Assembly: GCA_910587355.1 (NCBI GenBank)
Contig: CAJUKF010000040.1
Coordinates: forward strand, 1-27,030
From: an uncultured Muribaculaceae bacterium
GTDB taxonomy: Bacteria > Bacteroidota > Bacteroidia > Bacteroidales > Muribaculaceae
DNA length: 27,030 nt
Direction of reading: 5' to 3'
Made by a program: the position numbers and the translations under genes. Of this stretch, positions 6,137 through 15,066 are shown in pieces (position 1 is the stretch's first letter; each line of letters begins with the position of its first letter). The notes beneath the pieces are model-generated. The model saw nothing but the letters and a program-made list of their open reading frames with translations. It did no database searches and was not told the DNA's origin.

Positions 6137-8236
6137 ATGAAACTGCTTTTAAAATTAGTCATAACAGCCCTCTTTCTGTGCATTTACGGTTCATACGCTG
6201 CCGGAAATGAATCAGGCGGCATACGCGACAGCCTTTTAAAAGTACTGCCTTCCATACACACGCCTTCCGACAGCCTGCGCGTACTACTTGACATATTCGA
6301 CCTCTCCACAACCAAGGCAGAGCGCGTAGAGTCTGCCGAGCAGGCTTACAACACCGCATTCAGCGCACGCGACACTTCCGAAATCATCGAGACGGGTCTT
6401 TACCGCGTAAACATATCCCAGACCGACACCGCTCTTATCAAGCAAATCCGCAATGACCTCGCATCCCTCGAACAGAGTCCCAAAACCCGCGAGGCACTGC
6501 TGTATATCGACTTCATGCTTAGCGAAAGCCGGATGCTTGTCAACCCGCCATCCCGGAAAGAAATCGCCGCACTTATACACGAAATCCAGACAGAGACCGA
6601 GGCCGACCCTTATGAAAAGGCCCGTAAATTGTACATTATCTGCCACACTCTCGGCAATATAGCTCGCGGAGGGCTATACAGCGAGTATGTGACACAGCTG
6701 ATGTCGGTTCTAAAAACCATGCAGCTACAGTTCGGGGTTATAAGAAATCTCTTATACACGCGCATGGCACCGATTTACACCAACAATCTCGAACCCGGCA
6801 AAGCAGTGGAAGCCGACAAGGAACTCCTGAACATAATTGATTCGCTATCCACAAGCTACTCAATGCGCGGCCGCAAATACCGCTCGATGAACCGCAACAG
6901 GTATATCTGTTACCGACGCCTGATGTGCAACTACAAGGCCCTCACACCGGCCGAAATAGAGATTTTTAACCGCTCCATACGCAAGCTCGCCCAAACCAAT
7001 AATGAAATAGCCAGCGACCTCGCAAATAATCCGCGTATCGATGCTCTATACCTGATGGCCAACAACAAGTACCAGCAGGCAATACCGCTCCTGAAAAAGG
7101 CCATAGCACATTCTGGCAACAAACTATTCAAGTATGCGCTCTACTCTTCGCTCTTTGAGGCGGCTCAGGCTGTGGGTGACAAAGACGCTTCATTAGAGGC
7201 CGCGACACACCTCAACAAAATGCTCAACGACATTGTCGACAGTAAATCGGAAGACCGCTACCGCGAAATCAAAATTATATCGGAAATAAACGAACTTCAG
7301 GCCGCAGAAAGCGAAATTTATGCATCGCGCCACAAAACCGAGCTCCGCAAAACAAACATAATCATCGGCATTTCCACCTTCGCACTCATTCTTCTGTCGG
7401 TTCTGATTATAACTCTGTGGCGGCATAACAAAAAGATGAAAGGCATGACTGCCAATCTGCAGAAATCAACAGAGCGCCTGCGCAAAGAGCGCAACGAATT
7501 GCGCGACACCCGCTCTGAGCTGATTGTCGCACGCGACAGGGCACAGAATGCAGAGAAACTAAAAGACGAATTTATCGACAACATCAGCCACGAAATCAAA
7601 GTACCGCTCAATGCCGTATCGGAATACACCCGGCTCATTGTCGACTGCATTCCCGACAACAAGAACAGCTACCTGCAGCGCTTCGCAAACATCGTAGAGC
7701 TGAATACAAGTCTTGTGCTAAGGCTTGTAGACGATTTGCTCGAAATCTCATCCCTTGAACATGACAATATGTCGGTAAACGTCACCGGCACATCGGTATA
7801 CCGTATTGCACAAGTAGCGATAGACTCGATATTCGAAACCGGTTTTTCCGCAAGAACACAGATAAAGGTCATTTTCAATCCGGCTCAAAAGCCCGACGAA
7901 ATTATCAACACCGACGGACAGCGTGTGGTGCAGGTATTGATAAACCTCCTTTCAAATGCCCGTAAATTCACCGAAAAAGGAGCTATAACCCTCGACTACA
8001 GCATCGACCGCGATGCAGGCAAAATAACATTCTCCGTCACCGACACCGGCTGCGGAATACCCGAAGGACGTGAGGAAATGATATTCGGACGCTTCAACAA
8101 ACTCGACACATCGGCCGCAGGTTCAGGTATCGGTCTTTACATAAGCAGGCTCATAGCACGTCTGCTCGGAGGCTCCATAACAATTGACAAATCGTATCGT
8201 CGGGGCGCACGCTTCCTTTTCGTCATCCCTGTCTGA
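6137..8236 (+). CDS. Membrane sensor histidine kinase with periplasmic helical-repeat domain
   Basis: A 699-residue sensor kinase. It has a signal peptide (residues 1-22), a long all-helical TPR-like periplasmic region (about 25-400), one membrane segment (about 408-428), and a coiled-coil linker (about 435-475). The HisKA domain has phospho-acceptor His485 in NISHEIKVPLN. The HATPase domain has N-box Asn603 and Asn607 (NLLSNARKF), the G1 box DTGCGIP (Asp636, Gly638, Gly640) and the G2 box GSGIGLYI. No receiver or DNA-binding domain is fused and no response regulator gene is adjacent, so it is an orphan kinase. Its stop lies 2 bp before tamL, which implies co-transcription and suggests, without proving, that it senses outer-membrane or periplasmic state. 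The ligand is unknown. The start is supported by a promoter about 5 nt upstream. Confidence 0.88.
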   Translation: MKLLLKLVITALFLCIYGSYAAGNESGGIRDSLLKVLPSIHTPSDSLRVLLDIFDLSTTKAERVESAEQAYNTAFSARDTSEIIETGLYRVNISQTDTALIKQIRNDLASLEQSPKTREALLYIDFMLSESRMLVNPPSRKEIAALIHEIQTETEADPYEKARKLYIICHTLGNIARGGLYSEYVTQLMSVLKTMQLQFGVIRNLLYTRMAPIYTNNLEPGKAVEADKELLNIIDSLSTSYSMRGRKYRSMNRNRYICYRRLMCNYKALTPAEIEIFNRSIRKLAQTNNEIASDLANNPRIDALYLMANNKYQQAIPLLKKAIAHSGNKLFKYALYSSLFEAAQAVGDKDASLEAATHLNKMLNDIVDSKSEDRYREIKIISEINELQAAESEIYASRHKTELRKTNIIIGISTFALILLSVLIITLWRHNKKMKGMTANLQKSTERLRKERNELRDTRSELIVARDRAQNAEKLKDEFIDNISHEIKVPLNAVSEYTRLIVDCIPDNKNSYLQRFANIVELNTSLVLRLVDDLLEISSLEHDNMSVNVTGTSVYRIAQVAIDSIFETGFSARTQIKVIFNPAQKPDEIINTDGQRVVQVLINLLSNARKFTEKGAITLDYSIDRDAGKITFSVTDTGCGIPEGREEMIFGRFNKLDTSAAGSGIGLYISRLIARLLGGSITIDKSYRRGARFLFVIPV

Positions 8237-8238
8237 AA

Positions 8239-10623
8239 ATGCGTCCACATATCCGTATATCGAAATCTTTCGCTTTCAGGGTGTCCGCATTTGCTGCTTT
8301 TGCAATATTGCTGGCAGCCTGCAGTGTCACAAAACATGTGCCTGACGGCAGCTATCTGCTCGATAAAGTGGATATTGAAGTCGACAACAACGGAACAATC
8401 GACGAAACGGAGCTTTACAATTTTCTCCGCCAGACTCCCAACCATAAAGTGCTCGGCTTCGCCAAACTCCAGCTCGCAACATACAATCTCTCAGGCCGCG
8501 ACTCCACGAAGTGGTACAACCGTTGGCTCCGCCGATTAGGACAGGCGCCGGTAATATACGACCCGGAGCTGACCGACGCCTCGGCACGCCAGCTCCGCCT
8601 TGCATTAATCAACCGCGGATATGTCGATGCACGCGTAGAAGCCGACACAATTTCAAAGTCAGGCAAAAAACGCATCGACGTACACTACCACATCATTCCC
8701 GGCGAGCCATTCCGTGTAGAAAACATAAGCTACAACGTTCCCGACACCACTCTCCGACGTCTCATTCTCGCTTCAGCACGCGAGTCTGACCTTCGCCCGG
8801 GAATGCTTCTCGACCGCAATGTCCTTGATGAAGAACGAGGCCGAATCACAGCACTTCTCCGCAATGCCGGATACTACAACTTCAACCGCGAATACATCAC
8901 ATTTACCGCCGATACCGTTGCCTCGAGCAAAGATGTGGCTCTCACGCTCAATCTCCACTCGCCCGACTCGCGCGCTGCAGCGGGCATTTCGTCCAATACG
9001 GCCGACACCCTAACACTCAGCCCGCACATGCATCACAGCTACACGATACGCCGGATTACGTTCGTACTCGACGATTCATTCGGCATCGATGCCCGCGCCG
9101 CAGCGCGTGACACGGTCGAATATGCCGGCTCTTATTTTATTTTCGGACCTGACAGATACCTCAGCCCGAAAATTCTCGACGAAATGTGCTATATACAGGC
9201 CGGCAAGCCATACTCAGCAGCCGCTGTGGAGCGCACATACGAGGCACTCGGTCGACTCAGCATCCTTAAATTCATTAATATTGAAATGGAGCCGGTCGGC
9301 GCAGCTGGCGACACAGGCATACTCGACGCATACATATATCTGGCCCGCAACAAAAAGATGAGTCTCGCAGTCGAAGCCGAAGGAACCAACTCCGAAGGCG
9401 ACCTCGGATTCGGCGTCGGGCTCACATATCAGCACCGCAACCTCAACAAAGGCTCGCAACTCCTCACAGCCAAGCTCCGCACCAACTACGAGAGCATTTC
9501 GGGCAACTTCGAAGGCCTTATCAACAAGCGATACACCGAGTACGCTGCCGAAGTGGGCATCACATTTCCCAAATTCGAGTGCCCCTTCCTGTCCAAATCA
9601 TTCAAGCAGCGCCGTCTCGCCTCCACCGAGTTCACCATTTCGGCAAACTATCAGGAGCGCCCCGAGTACACACGCCTAATATTCGGCACTGCATGGAAAT
9701 GGAAGTGGCAGCAGTATCGCCGCGACAACACACGCCGCCAGACCTTCGACCTCATCGACATCAACTATGTGCGTCTGCCACGCTCCACACTCAATTTCAT
9801 CGATGAAATCGCACCCGACAACCCTCTGCTCCGCTACAGCTATGAAGACCACTTCATCATGCGTATGGGCTACACTTTCACACGCACAAACCGGCGCGCA
9901 CCGACCGCTACAGTCAACGCTCTCGCCGTGCAGCCCGTCATAACAAATCTGCGCATATCGGCAGAGTCTGCCGGCAACCTTTTGTATGCCATATCTAACA
10001 TCGCCGGACAAAAACGCTCCGACGGCGTATACAAAATCCTCGGCATACAATACGCCCAGTATCTCAAAGGAGAATTCGACTACTCATACACCCGCAACTT
10101 CAACGACCGCAACTCCCTTTCATGGCATACCGGCTTCGGCATTGCTTTTCCTTACGGCAACTCGAGCATGGTGCCTTTCGAAAAACGGTTTTATGCAGGC
10201 GGCGCAAACGGTGTGCGCGGCTGGGGTGTCCGCACTCTTGGCCCAGGCGCATACGACGCACACAACTCCGTCACCGACTTCATCAACCAGTGCGGAGATA
10301 TACGCCTCGACCTGTCGCTTGAATACCGTGCCCGCCTGTTCTGGGTAATAGAAGGCGCACTGTTCGTAGATGCCGGAAATATCTGGACAATTCGCGACTA
10401 CTCTAACCAGCCAGGAGGCGTTTTCAAGTTCAATAAATTCTATAAACAGCTCGCCGCCGCATACGGCCTCGGCATACGCCTCGACTTCACATACTTCCTC
10501 CTGCGTCTCGACCTCGGCTTCAAAGCTCACAACCCCGCAATGAACCAGGAGCCATGGCCATTGTTCCATCCTAATTGGAAACGCGACGCAAACTTCCACT
10601 TCTCAGTCGGCTATCCTTTCTGA
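8239..10623 (+). CDS. tamL: TamL-type outer-membrane assembly lipoprotein (BamA/TamA family)
   Basis: A 794-residue lipidated member of the Omp85 family, which inserts proteins into the outer membrane. Its signal peptide ends in the lipobox LLAAC with Cys28 as the lipidated residue. POTRA-like repeats fill about residues 35-350 (for example ALINRGYVDARVEAD, GEPFRVENI and ALLRNAGYYNF). A C-terminal beta-barrel follows, with the L6-loop motif VRGW (659-662) and the terminal aromatic FSVGYPF that marks barrel proteins. A Cys lipid anchor is the feature that distinguishes Bacteroidota TamL from the proteobacterial TamA. The usual partner TamB is not adjacent here; the neighbours are the kinase (2 bp upstream) and a HAD phosphatase (32 bp downstream). 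Start choice: the first ATG, giving the complete signal peptide. Confidence 0.88.
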   Translation: MRPHIRISKSFAFRVSAFAAFAILLAACSVTKHVPDGSYLLDKVDIEVDNNGTIDETELYNFLRQTPNHKVLGFAKLQLATYNLSGRDSTKWYNRWLRRLGQAPVIYDPELTDASARQLRLALINRGYVDARVEADTISKSGKKRIDVHYHIIPGEPFRVENISYNVPDTTLRRLILASARESDLRPGMLLDRNVLDEERGRITALLRNAGYYNFNREYITFTADTVASSKDVALTLNLHSPDSRAAAGISSNTADTLTLSPHMHHSYTIRRITFVLDDSFGIDARAAARDTVEYAGSYFIFGPDRYLSPKILDEMCYIQAGKPYSAAAVERTYEALGRLSILKFINIEMEPVGAAGDTGILDAYIYLARNKKMSLAVEAEGTNSEGDLGFGVGLTYQHRNLNKGSQLLTAKLRTNYESISGNFEGLINKRYTEYAAEVGITFPKFECPFLSKSFKQRRLASTEFTISANYQERPEYTRLIFGTAWKWKWQQYRRDNTRRQTFDLIDINYVRLPRSTLNFIDEIAPDNPLLRYSYEDHFIMRMGYTFTRTNRRAPTATVNALAVQPVITNLRISAESAGNLLYAISNIAGQKRSDGVYKILGIQYAQYLKGEFDYSYTRNFNDRNSLSWHTGFGIAFPYGNSSMVPFEKRFYAGGANGVRGWGVRTLGPGAYDAHNSVTDFINQCGDIRLDLSLEYRARLFWVIEGALFVDAGNIWTIRDYSNQPGGVFKFNKFYKQLAAAYGLGIRLDFTYFLLRLDLGFKAHNPAMNQEPWPLFHPNWKRDANFHFSVGYPF

Positions 10624-10655
10624 TAACCGTTCTCTCCCATAAAAACACCTCCGAT

Positions 10656-11315
10656 ATGAAATCTTATGTAATATTCGACCTCGACGGCACTCTCCTCAAG
10701 ACAATCGACGACCTTGCGAACGCCACCAACTATGCACTACAGACACTCGGATTCCCCACCCATGGACTGTGGATATACCCCACCCTCGTAGGCAACGGCG
10801 TGACACGCCTCATCGAGCGCGCCCTCCCCGACGACGCGCGCACCGAGAAAAACGTGCACGATGCCCTCGCCGCTTTCAAGGAGTACTACGATGAGCACTG
10901 CTGCGACACAACCGTGCCTTACCCCGGCATTCCCGAACTGCTCGAAGACCTCTCCGCCAAAGGTGTGAACCTCGCTGTCACATCAAACAAATATCAGGAA
11001 GCCGTCACAAAAATCATCAGCCATTATTTCCCCGATGCTAATTTCCGTGCAATCCTCGGCAACATCGACGGCTTTCCCCGCAAGCCCGACCCATCCATTG
11101 TATTCAAGGCGCTCTCAATTTGTCCCACACCCAAAGCGCAGACACTTTATGTAGGCGACTCCGGAGTAGATATTGAGACGGCGCGGCGTGCCTGCGTCGA
11201 ATCTTGCGGAGTCACATGGGGATACCGTTCTATCAACGAACTCAAGGACGCATATGCCGACCATATCGTTTCAACACCGGCACAAATCGCCGACATCGTA
11301 TTCAGCGAAAAATAA
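10656..11315 (+). CDS. HAD-family phosphatase, phosphoglycolate phosphatase-like
   Basis: A 219-residue haloacid-dehalogenase hydrolase. The four HAD motifs are visible: DLDGT (nucleophile Asp8, acid Asp10), the Thr/Ser motif LAVTSNK, the Lys in PRKPDPS, and VGDSGVDIETA with the metal-binding Asp pair. A helical cap between motifs I and II fits the Gph (phosphoglycolate phosphatase) group of subfamily IA, but the substrate cannot be read from sequence; beta-phosphoglucomutase-like or pyrophosphatase-like activities are alternatives. An in-frame ATG at 10575 lies inside tamL. The ATG at 10656 is preferred because MKSYVIFDLDGT is the normal start of the family. It follows tamL by 32 bp and probably shares its transcript. 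Confidence 0.85.
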   Translation: MKSYVIFDLDGTLLKTIDDLANATNYALQTLGFPTHGLWIYPTLVGNGVTRLIERALPDDARTEKNVHDALAAFKEYYDEHCCDTTVPYPGIPELLEDLSAKGVNLAVTSNKYQEAVTKIISHYFPDANFRAILGNIDGFPRKPDPSIVFKALSICPTPKAQTLYVGDSGVDIETARRACVESCGVTWGYRSINELKDAYADHIVSTPAQIADIVFSEK

Positions 11316-11347
11316 TTTGCTCTTATCATTTTAAATTGCTAACTTAG
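11316..11347 (+). promoter_or_regulatory. Bacteroidota promoter for manC-argS
   Basis: TTTG at 11316-11319 is followed after exactly 20 nt by TAACTTAG (11340-11347), one mismatch from the -7 consensus TAnnTTTG. Transcription would begin near 11352, about 21 nt before the ATG at 11373. It overlaps the end of the HAD gene's 3' region. Confidence 0.55.
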
Positions 11348-11372
11348 CATCTCTAAACAAGAAACTTCATAA

Positions 11373-12464
11373 ATGGACCCCAACCCGCACCGTTATTGCG
11401 TGATAATGTGCGGCGGAATAGGCAGCCGCTTCTGGCCCTACAGCCGCACCCGTATGCCTAAGCAGTTTATCGACTTCCTGGGAACGGGACGCACTCTTCT
11501 GCAGATGAGCTTCGACCGTATCTCCGGTATCGTGTCGCCATCCAATATAATTGTCGTATCAAACGCTCTCTACGCCGATTTCGTGCACGAGCAGCTTCCC
11601 GAACTGCCGCCAGAGAACATTCTCCTCGAGCCGGCACGGCGCAACACAGCCCCGTGTATCGCGCTGGCTTCGTGGCACATAGCCACTCGCGACCCCGAGG
11701 CATCAATCATCGTCACCCCGGCCGACCACATGATTACGCGTGAGCACGAATTCGAAAAAAGTGTGCGCGACGGCTTCGATTTCGTCGAGGCAAACGACGC
11801 CCTTCTTACCCTCGGCATCACTCCCACACGTCCCGAGACCGGCTACGGATACATTCAGATTGGCGAACACGTCAAAGACAGCATAAGCAAGGTAAAGACA
11901 TTCACCGAGAAACCCGAGCTCGAAATGGCAAAGGTTTTCCTCGCCACAGGCGAATTTTTCTGGAACTCCGGCATTTTCCTTTGGTCGGCAAAAAGCATCA
12001 TAGAGGCCCTCAACGAACACGTTCCCGAAATAGCTTCCGTTTTCGCAGCCGCTCCGCCTGAGACATATCTCGACCATTCCAAAGAGACAGAATTCATTGA
12101 CCGCGTCTTCCCCACCTGCAAGAACATCTCCATTGACTACTCCGTAATGGAAGTCGCATCAAACGTATACGTCGAAACCGTTTCCTTCGGCTGGAGCGAC
12201 CTCGGCACATGGAGCGCGCTCTTCGACCTCTCGCCAAAGAACAACGATAACAACGTCACTCAGAACTGCAACGTACTCGCTTACAACTGCTCGGGCAATA
12301 TCTTTGCCGTCCGCGGCGAAAAACTCATTGTGGCCGACGGTCTCGAAAACTACATCGTGGCCGATGCCGACGGCGTTCTCCTCATCTGCCGCATGGACCG
12401 CGAGCAGAAAATCAAACAGATGGTTACCGACGCAAGCATTAAATTCGGCGACAAATACAAATAA
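11373..12464 (+). CDS. manC: Mannose-1-phosphate guanylyltransferase
   Basis: A 363-residue nucleotidyltransferase that makes GDP-mannose from mannose-1-phosphate and GTP, feeding capsule, O-antigen and GDP-fucose synthesis. The N-terminal pyrophosphorylase signature GGIGSRFWPYSR with PKQF is clear. It is followed by LLEPARRNTAP, TPADHMI, GYGYIQIG and the sugar-binding FTEKP, then WNSGIFLW and FGWSDLGTW. The length matches the single-domain enzymes; there is no C-terminal phosphomannose isomerase domain. The gene has its own promoter about 55 bp upstream and is 22 bp ahead of argS, so the two are probably co-transcribed. The start is the first ATG, eight codons before the conserved CGG motif. 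Product specificity (GDP-mannose rather than another NDP-sugar) follows from the family match. Confidence 0.92.
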   Translation: MDPNPHRYCVIMCGGIGSRFWPYSRTRMPKQFIDFLGTGRTLLQMSFDRISGIVSPSNIIVVSNALYADFVHEQLPELPPENILLEPARRNTAPCIALASWHIATRDPEASIIVTPADHMITREHEFEKSVRDGFDFVEANDALLTLGITPTRPETGYGYIQIGEHVKDSISKVKTFTEKPELEMAKVFLATGEFFWNSGIFLWSAKSIIEALNEHVPEIASVFAAAPPETYLDHSKETEFIDRVFPTCKNISIDYSVMEVASNVYVETVSFGWSDLGTWSALFDLSPKNNDNNVTQNCNVLAYNCSGNIFAVRGEKLIVADGLENYIVADADGVLLICRMDREQKIKQMVTDASIKFGDKYK

Positions 12465-12486
12465 CGAATCTTTTAACAAGCACAAG

Positions 12487-14274
12487 ATGTCACTCGACAA
12501 AACAATATCCGCGGCCGTCGCAAAGGCCGTCGGCGAGCTTTACGGCATTACTGCCGCCCCCGACTCCATTCAGACCTCCGCTACACGCAAGGAATTTGAA
12601 GGAAACCTCACCGTAATGGTATTTCCCTTCGTCAAGGCCGCACACAAAGCTCCCGAAGCCGTAGGCACCGAAATCGGCCGGTGGCTCGTCGACAACGAGC
12701 CCGCCGTGGCCGCCTTCAACACCGTCAAAGGCTTCCTCAACATCGTCATCGCGCCTTCGTACTGGAACGATGTACTCCGCACAATCGAGACAACCGAAAA
12801 CTACGGCACTGTCACTCCTACGGCCGAAAGCCCGCTGGTTATGGTCGAATACTCATCGCCCAACACCAACAAGCCCCTCCACCTCGGGCACCTTCGCAAC
12901 ATACTTCTGGGCAGCTCGCTCTCAAACATCCTTGAAGCCGCCGGAAACCGCGTCGTCAAGACGAATATCGTCAACGACCGCGGCATACACATCTGCAAAT
13001 CCATGCTCGCATGGAAAAAATACTTCGACGGCGCCACTCCCGGGAGCTGCGGCAAGAAAGGCGACCACCTCGTGGGCGACTGCTACGTATCCTTCGACAA
13101 GCACTACAAGGCCGAAGTCAAAGAACTCATGGCCAAGGGCATGACCGAGGATGAAGCCAAGGAGGCATCGCCCCTCATGCAGGAAGCTCGTCAGATGCTA
13201 CGCCGCTGGGAAGAAGGCGACAAGGAAGTGCGCGACCTCTGGGCACGCATGAATCAGTGGGTTTACGACGGATTCGATGCCAGCTACAAGCGCATGGGCG
13301 TAAGTTTTGACAAGATTTATTACGAATCGCGCACATACCTCGACGGCAAGGCAAAGGTGCTCGAAGGGCTTGAAAAAGGGCTCCTCGTACGCGACCCCGA
13401 CGGCTCCGTATGGGCCGACCTCACCGGCGAGGGCCTCGACCGCAAGATTCTTCTGCGCAGCGACGGCACTTCTGTCTACATGACGCAGGACATCGGCACC
13501 GCCAAACAGCGCTTCGACGACTATCCTATCGACAAAATGATATACGTTGTCGGAAACGAGCAGAACTACCACTTCCAGGTGCTCTCCATTCTCCTCGACC
13601 GACTCGGATTCAAATGGGGCAAGGACCTCGTCCACTTCTCTTACGGAATGGTCGAACTCCCCGAAGGCAAGATGAAGAGCCGCGAAGGCACTGTTGTCGA
13701 TGCCGACGACCTTATGGAGGAGATGGTGGCCAACGCCCGTCAGGTATCGGCTGAACTCGGAAAGCTCGACGGCCTCTCCGAAGAGCAGATTGCCGGCATC
13801 GCTGAGACCGTAGGCCTCGGTGCGCTCAAATATTTCCTCCTGAAGGTCGACCCGCGCAAGAACATGACCTTCAACCCTAAGGAATCAATCGACTTCAACG
13901 GCAACACCGGTCCTTTTATCCAGTACACCTACGCACGCATCCGTTCGGTGCTCCGCAAAGCCGCCGAATCAGGCTTCTCGGCAACCGACTACGCCGGCGT
14001 TCAGCCCAACGAAAAAGAAATATCGCTCATCCAGACACTCAGCGACTTCCCCGAGACTGTGCAGCTGGCCGCACGTAATTACTCTCCGGCTCTCATCGCC
14101 AACTATACCTACGACCTCGTGAAGGAATACAACCAGTTCTATCACGACTGCTCCATTCTCAAGGAAGAGAACCCCTCGGTACGCTCGCTCCGTCTCGCGC
14201 TCTCCGATGCCGTCGCTCGTACAGTGAAGACTGCAATGAGCCTCCTCGGCATCCGCGTCCCCGAACGCATGTAA
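12487..14274 (+). CDS. argS: Arginyl-tRNA synthetase
   Basis: A 595-residue class I aminoacyl-tRNA synthetase that charges tRNA-Arg. It has the N-terminal additional domain (about residues 1-90), SSPNTNKPLHLGH with the HIGH signature as HLGH at 132-135, and the KMSKS-equivalent KMKSREG at about 395. The C-terminal DALR anticodon-binding domain includes NTGPFIQYTYARIRSVLRK. The protein ends VPERM, a normal C-terminus for the family. An in-frame extension reaches back to 12304 inside manC; the ATG at 12487, 22 bp after manC, is the sensible start. Essential housekeeping gene with no abnormalities seen. Confidence 0.97.
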   Translation: MSLDKTISAAVAKAVGELYGITAAPDSIQTSATRKEFEGNLTVMVFPFVKAAHKAPEAVGTEIGRWLVDNEPAVAAFNTVKGFLNIVIAPSYWNDVLRTIETTENYGTVTPTAESPLVMVEYSSPNTNKPLHLGHLRNILLGSSLSNILEAAGNRVVKTNIVNDRGIHICKSMLAWKKYFDGATPGSCGKKGDHLVGDCYVSFDKHYKAEVKELMAKGMTEDEAKEASPLMQEARQMLRRWEEGDKEVRDLWARMNQWVYDGFDASYKRMGVSFDKIYYESRTYLDGKAKVLEGLEKGLLVRDPDGSVWADLTGEGLDRKILLRSDGTSVYMTQDIGTAKQRFDDYPIDKMIYVVGNEQNYHFQVLSILLDRLGFKWGKDLVHFSYGMVELPEGKMKSREGTVVDADDLMEEMVANARQVSAELGKLDGLSEEQIAGIAETVGLGALKYFLLKVDPRKNMTFNPKESIDFNGNTGPFIQYTYARIRSVLRKAAESGFSATDYAGVQPNEKEISLIQTLSDFPETVQLAARNYSPALIANYTYDLVKEYNQFYHDCSILKEENPSVRSLRLALSDAVARTVKTAMSLLGIRVPERM

Positions 14275-14343
14275 TTTTCTTTCCTCAAACAGATTCGGCA
14301 CGATAATTGTTTAAGTGTCGAGTAAATCCGTAAAAAGAACAAT

Positions 14344-15063
14344 ATGTACCAACCCGACAATTACAACAACTACAACAACTACCCGCAGGGCGGGCAGGGT
14401 GTTGTGTCTCTGGTGAGCAACACCATGAAACGCGTCTACTTCAAAATGACGCTCGCGCTCATCGTCACCGCTCTCACGGCTTTCTGGGCTTCCGCCTCGG
14501 CAGGCTATATCAATTTCCTTGTCAGCCACCAGTGGTTCATGTGGGTGCTCGTAATCGCTGAACTCGGTTTCGTCATCGCACTCTCCGGGGCTATCAACAA
14601 GCTCTCAAATTTAGGTGCATCGGCGCTCTTCTACCTCTTCGCCATTGTCAACGGCCTCATGCTGTGTACCATATTCCTCGCTTACAGCCCCTCGGCTATC
14701 ACCAAGACATTCTTCATCACCGCCGGCACATTCGGCGCAATGAGTGTCTACGGATACTTCACCACAAGCGACCTCTCACGCATCGGCTCGTTCCTTATTA
14801 TGGCACTTATCGGTCTGATTATCGCCTCTATAGTGAATATTTTCCTTCACAGCAGCTCTCTCGACTGGATTATCTCAATCGTTGGCGTCCTCATTTTCAT
14901 CGGCCTTACCGCATGGGACACCCAGCAGGTAAAACGCATGGCAATGATGGCTCCCTCCGAAGCTGTGTCGAAGCTCGCCACTATCGGTGCGCTCTCGCTC
15001 TACCTCGACTTCATTAATCTGTTCCTTTATCTGCTCCGCATTTTCGGCGGCAACCGCGATTAA
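14344..15063 (+). CDS. Bax inhibitor-1/YccA family membrane protein
   Basis: A 239-residue integral membrane protein with about seven transmembrane helices. A short soluble N-terminus rich in Asn, Tyr and Gln (MYQPDNYNNYNNYPQGG) is followed by the conserved MKRVYFKMTLALIVTALTAF segment. Later family landmarks are VNIFLHSS near the sixth helix and the GLTAWDTQQVKRMA signature. Bacterial members resemble the pH-sensitive calcium-leak channel BsYetJ and the FtsH-associated E. coli YccA; the role here is not established. It follows argS by 69 bp and its TAA stop is separated by one codon from the TTG start of the MATE gene in the same frame. Confidence 0.9.
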   Translation: MYQPDNYNNYNNYPQGGQGVVSLVSNTMKRVYFKMTLALIVTALTAFWASASAGYINFLVSHQWFMWVLVIAELGFVIALSGAINKLSNLGASALFYLFAIVNGLMLCTIFLAYSPSAITKTFFITAGTFGAMSVYGYFTTSDLSRIGSFLIMALIGLIIASIVNIFLHSSSLDWIISIVGVLIFIGLTAWDTQQVKRMAMMAPSEAVSKLATIGALSLYLDFINLFLYLLRIFGGNRD

Positions 15064-15066
15064 GAT

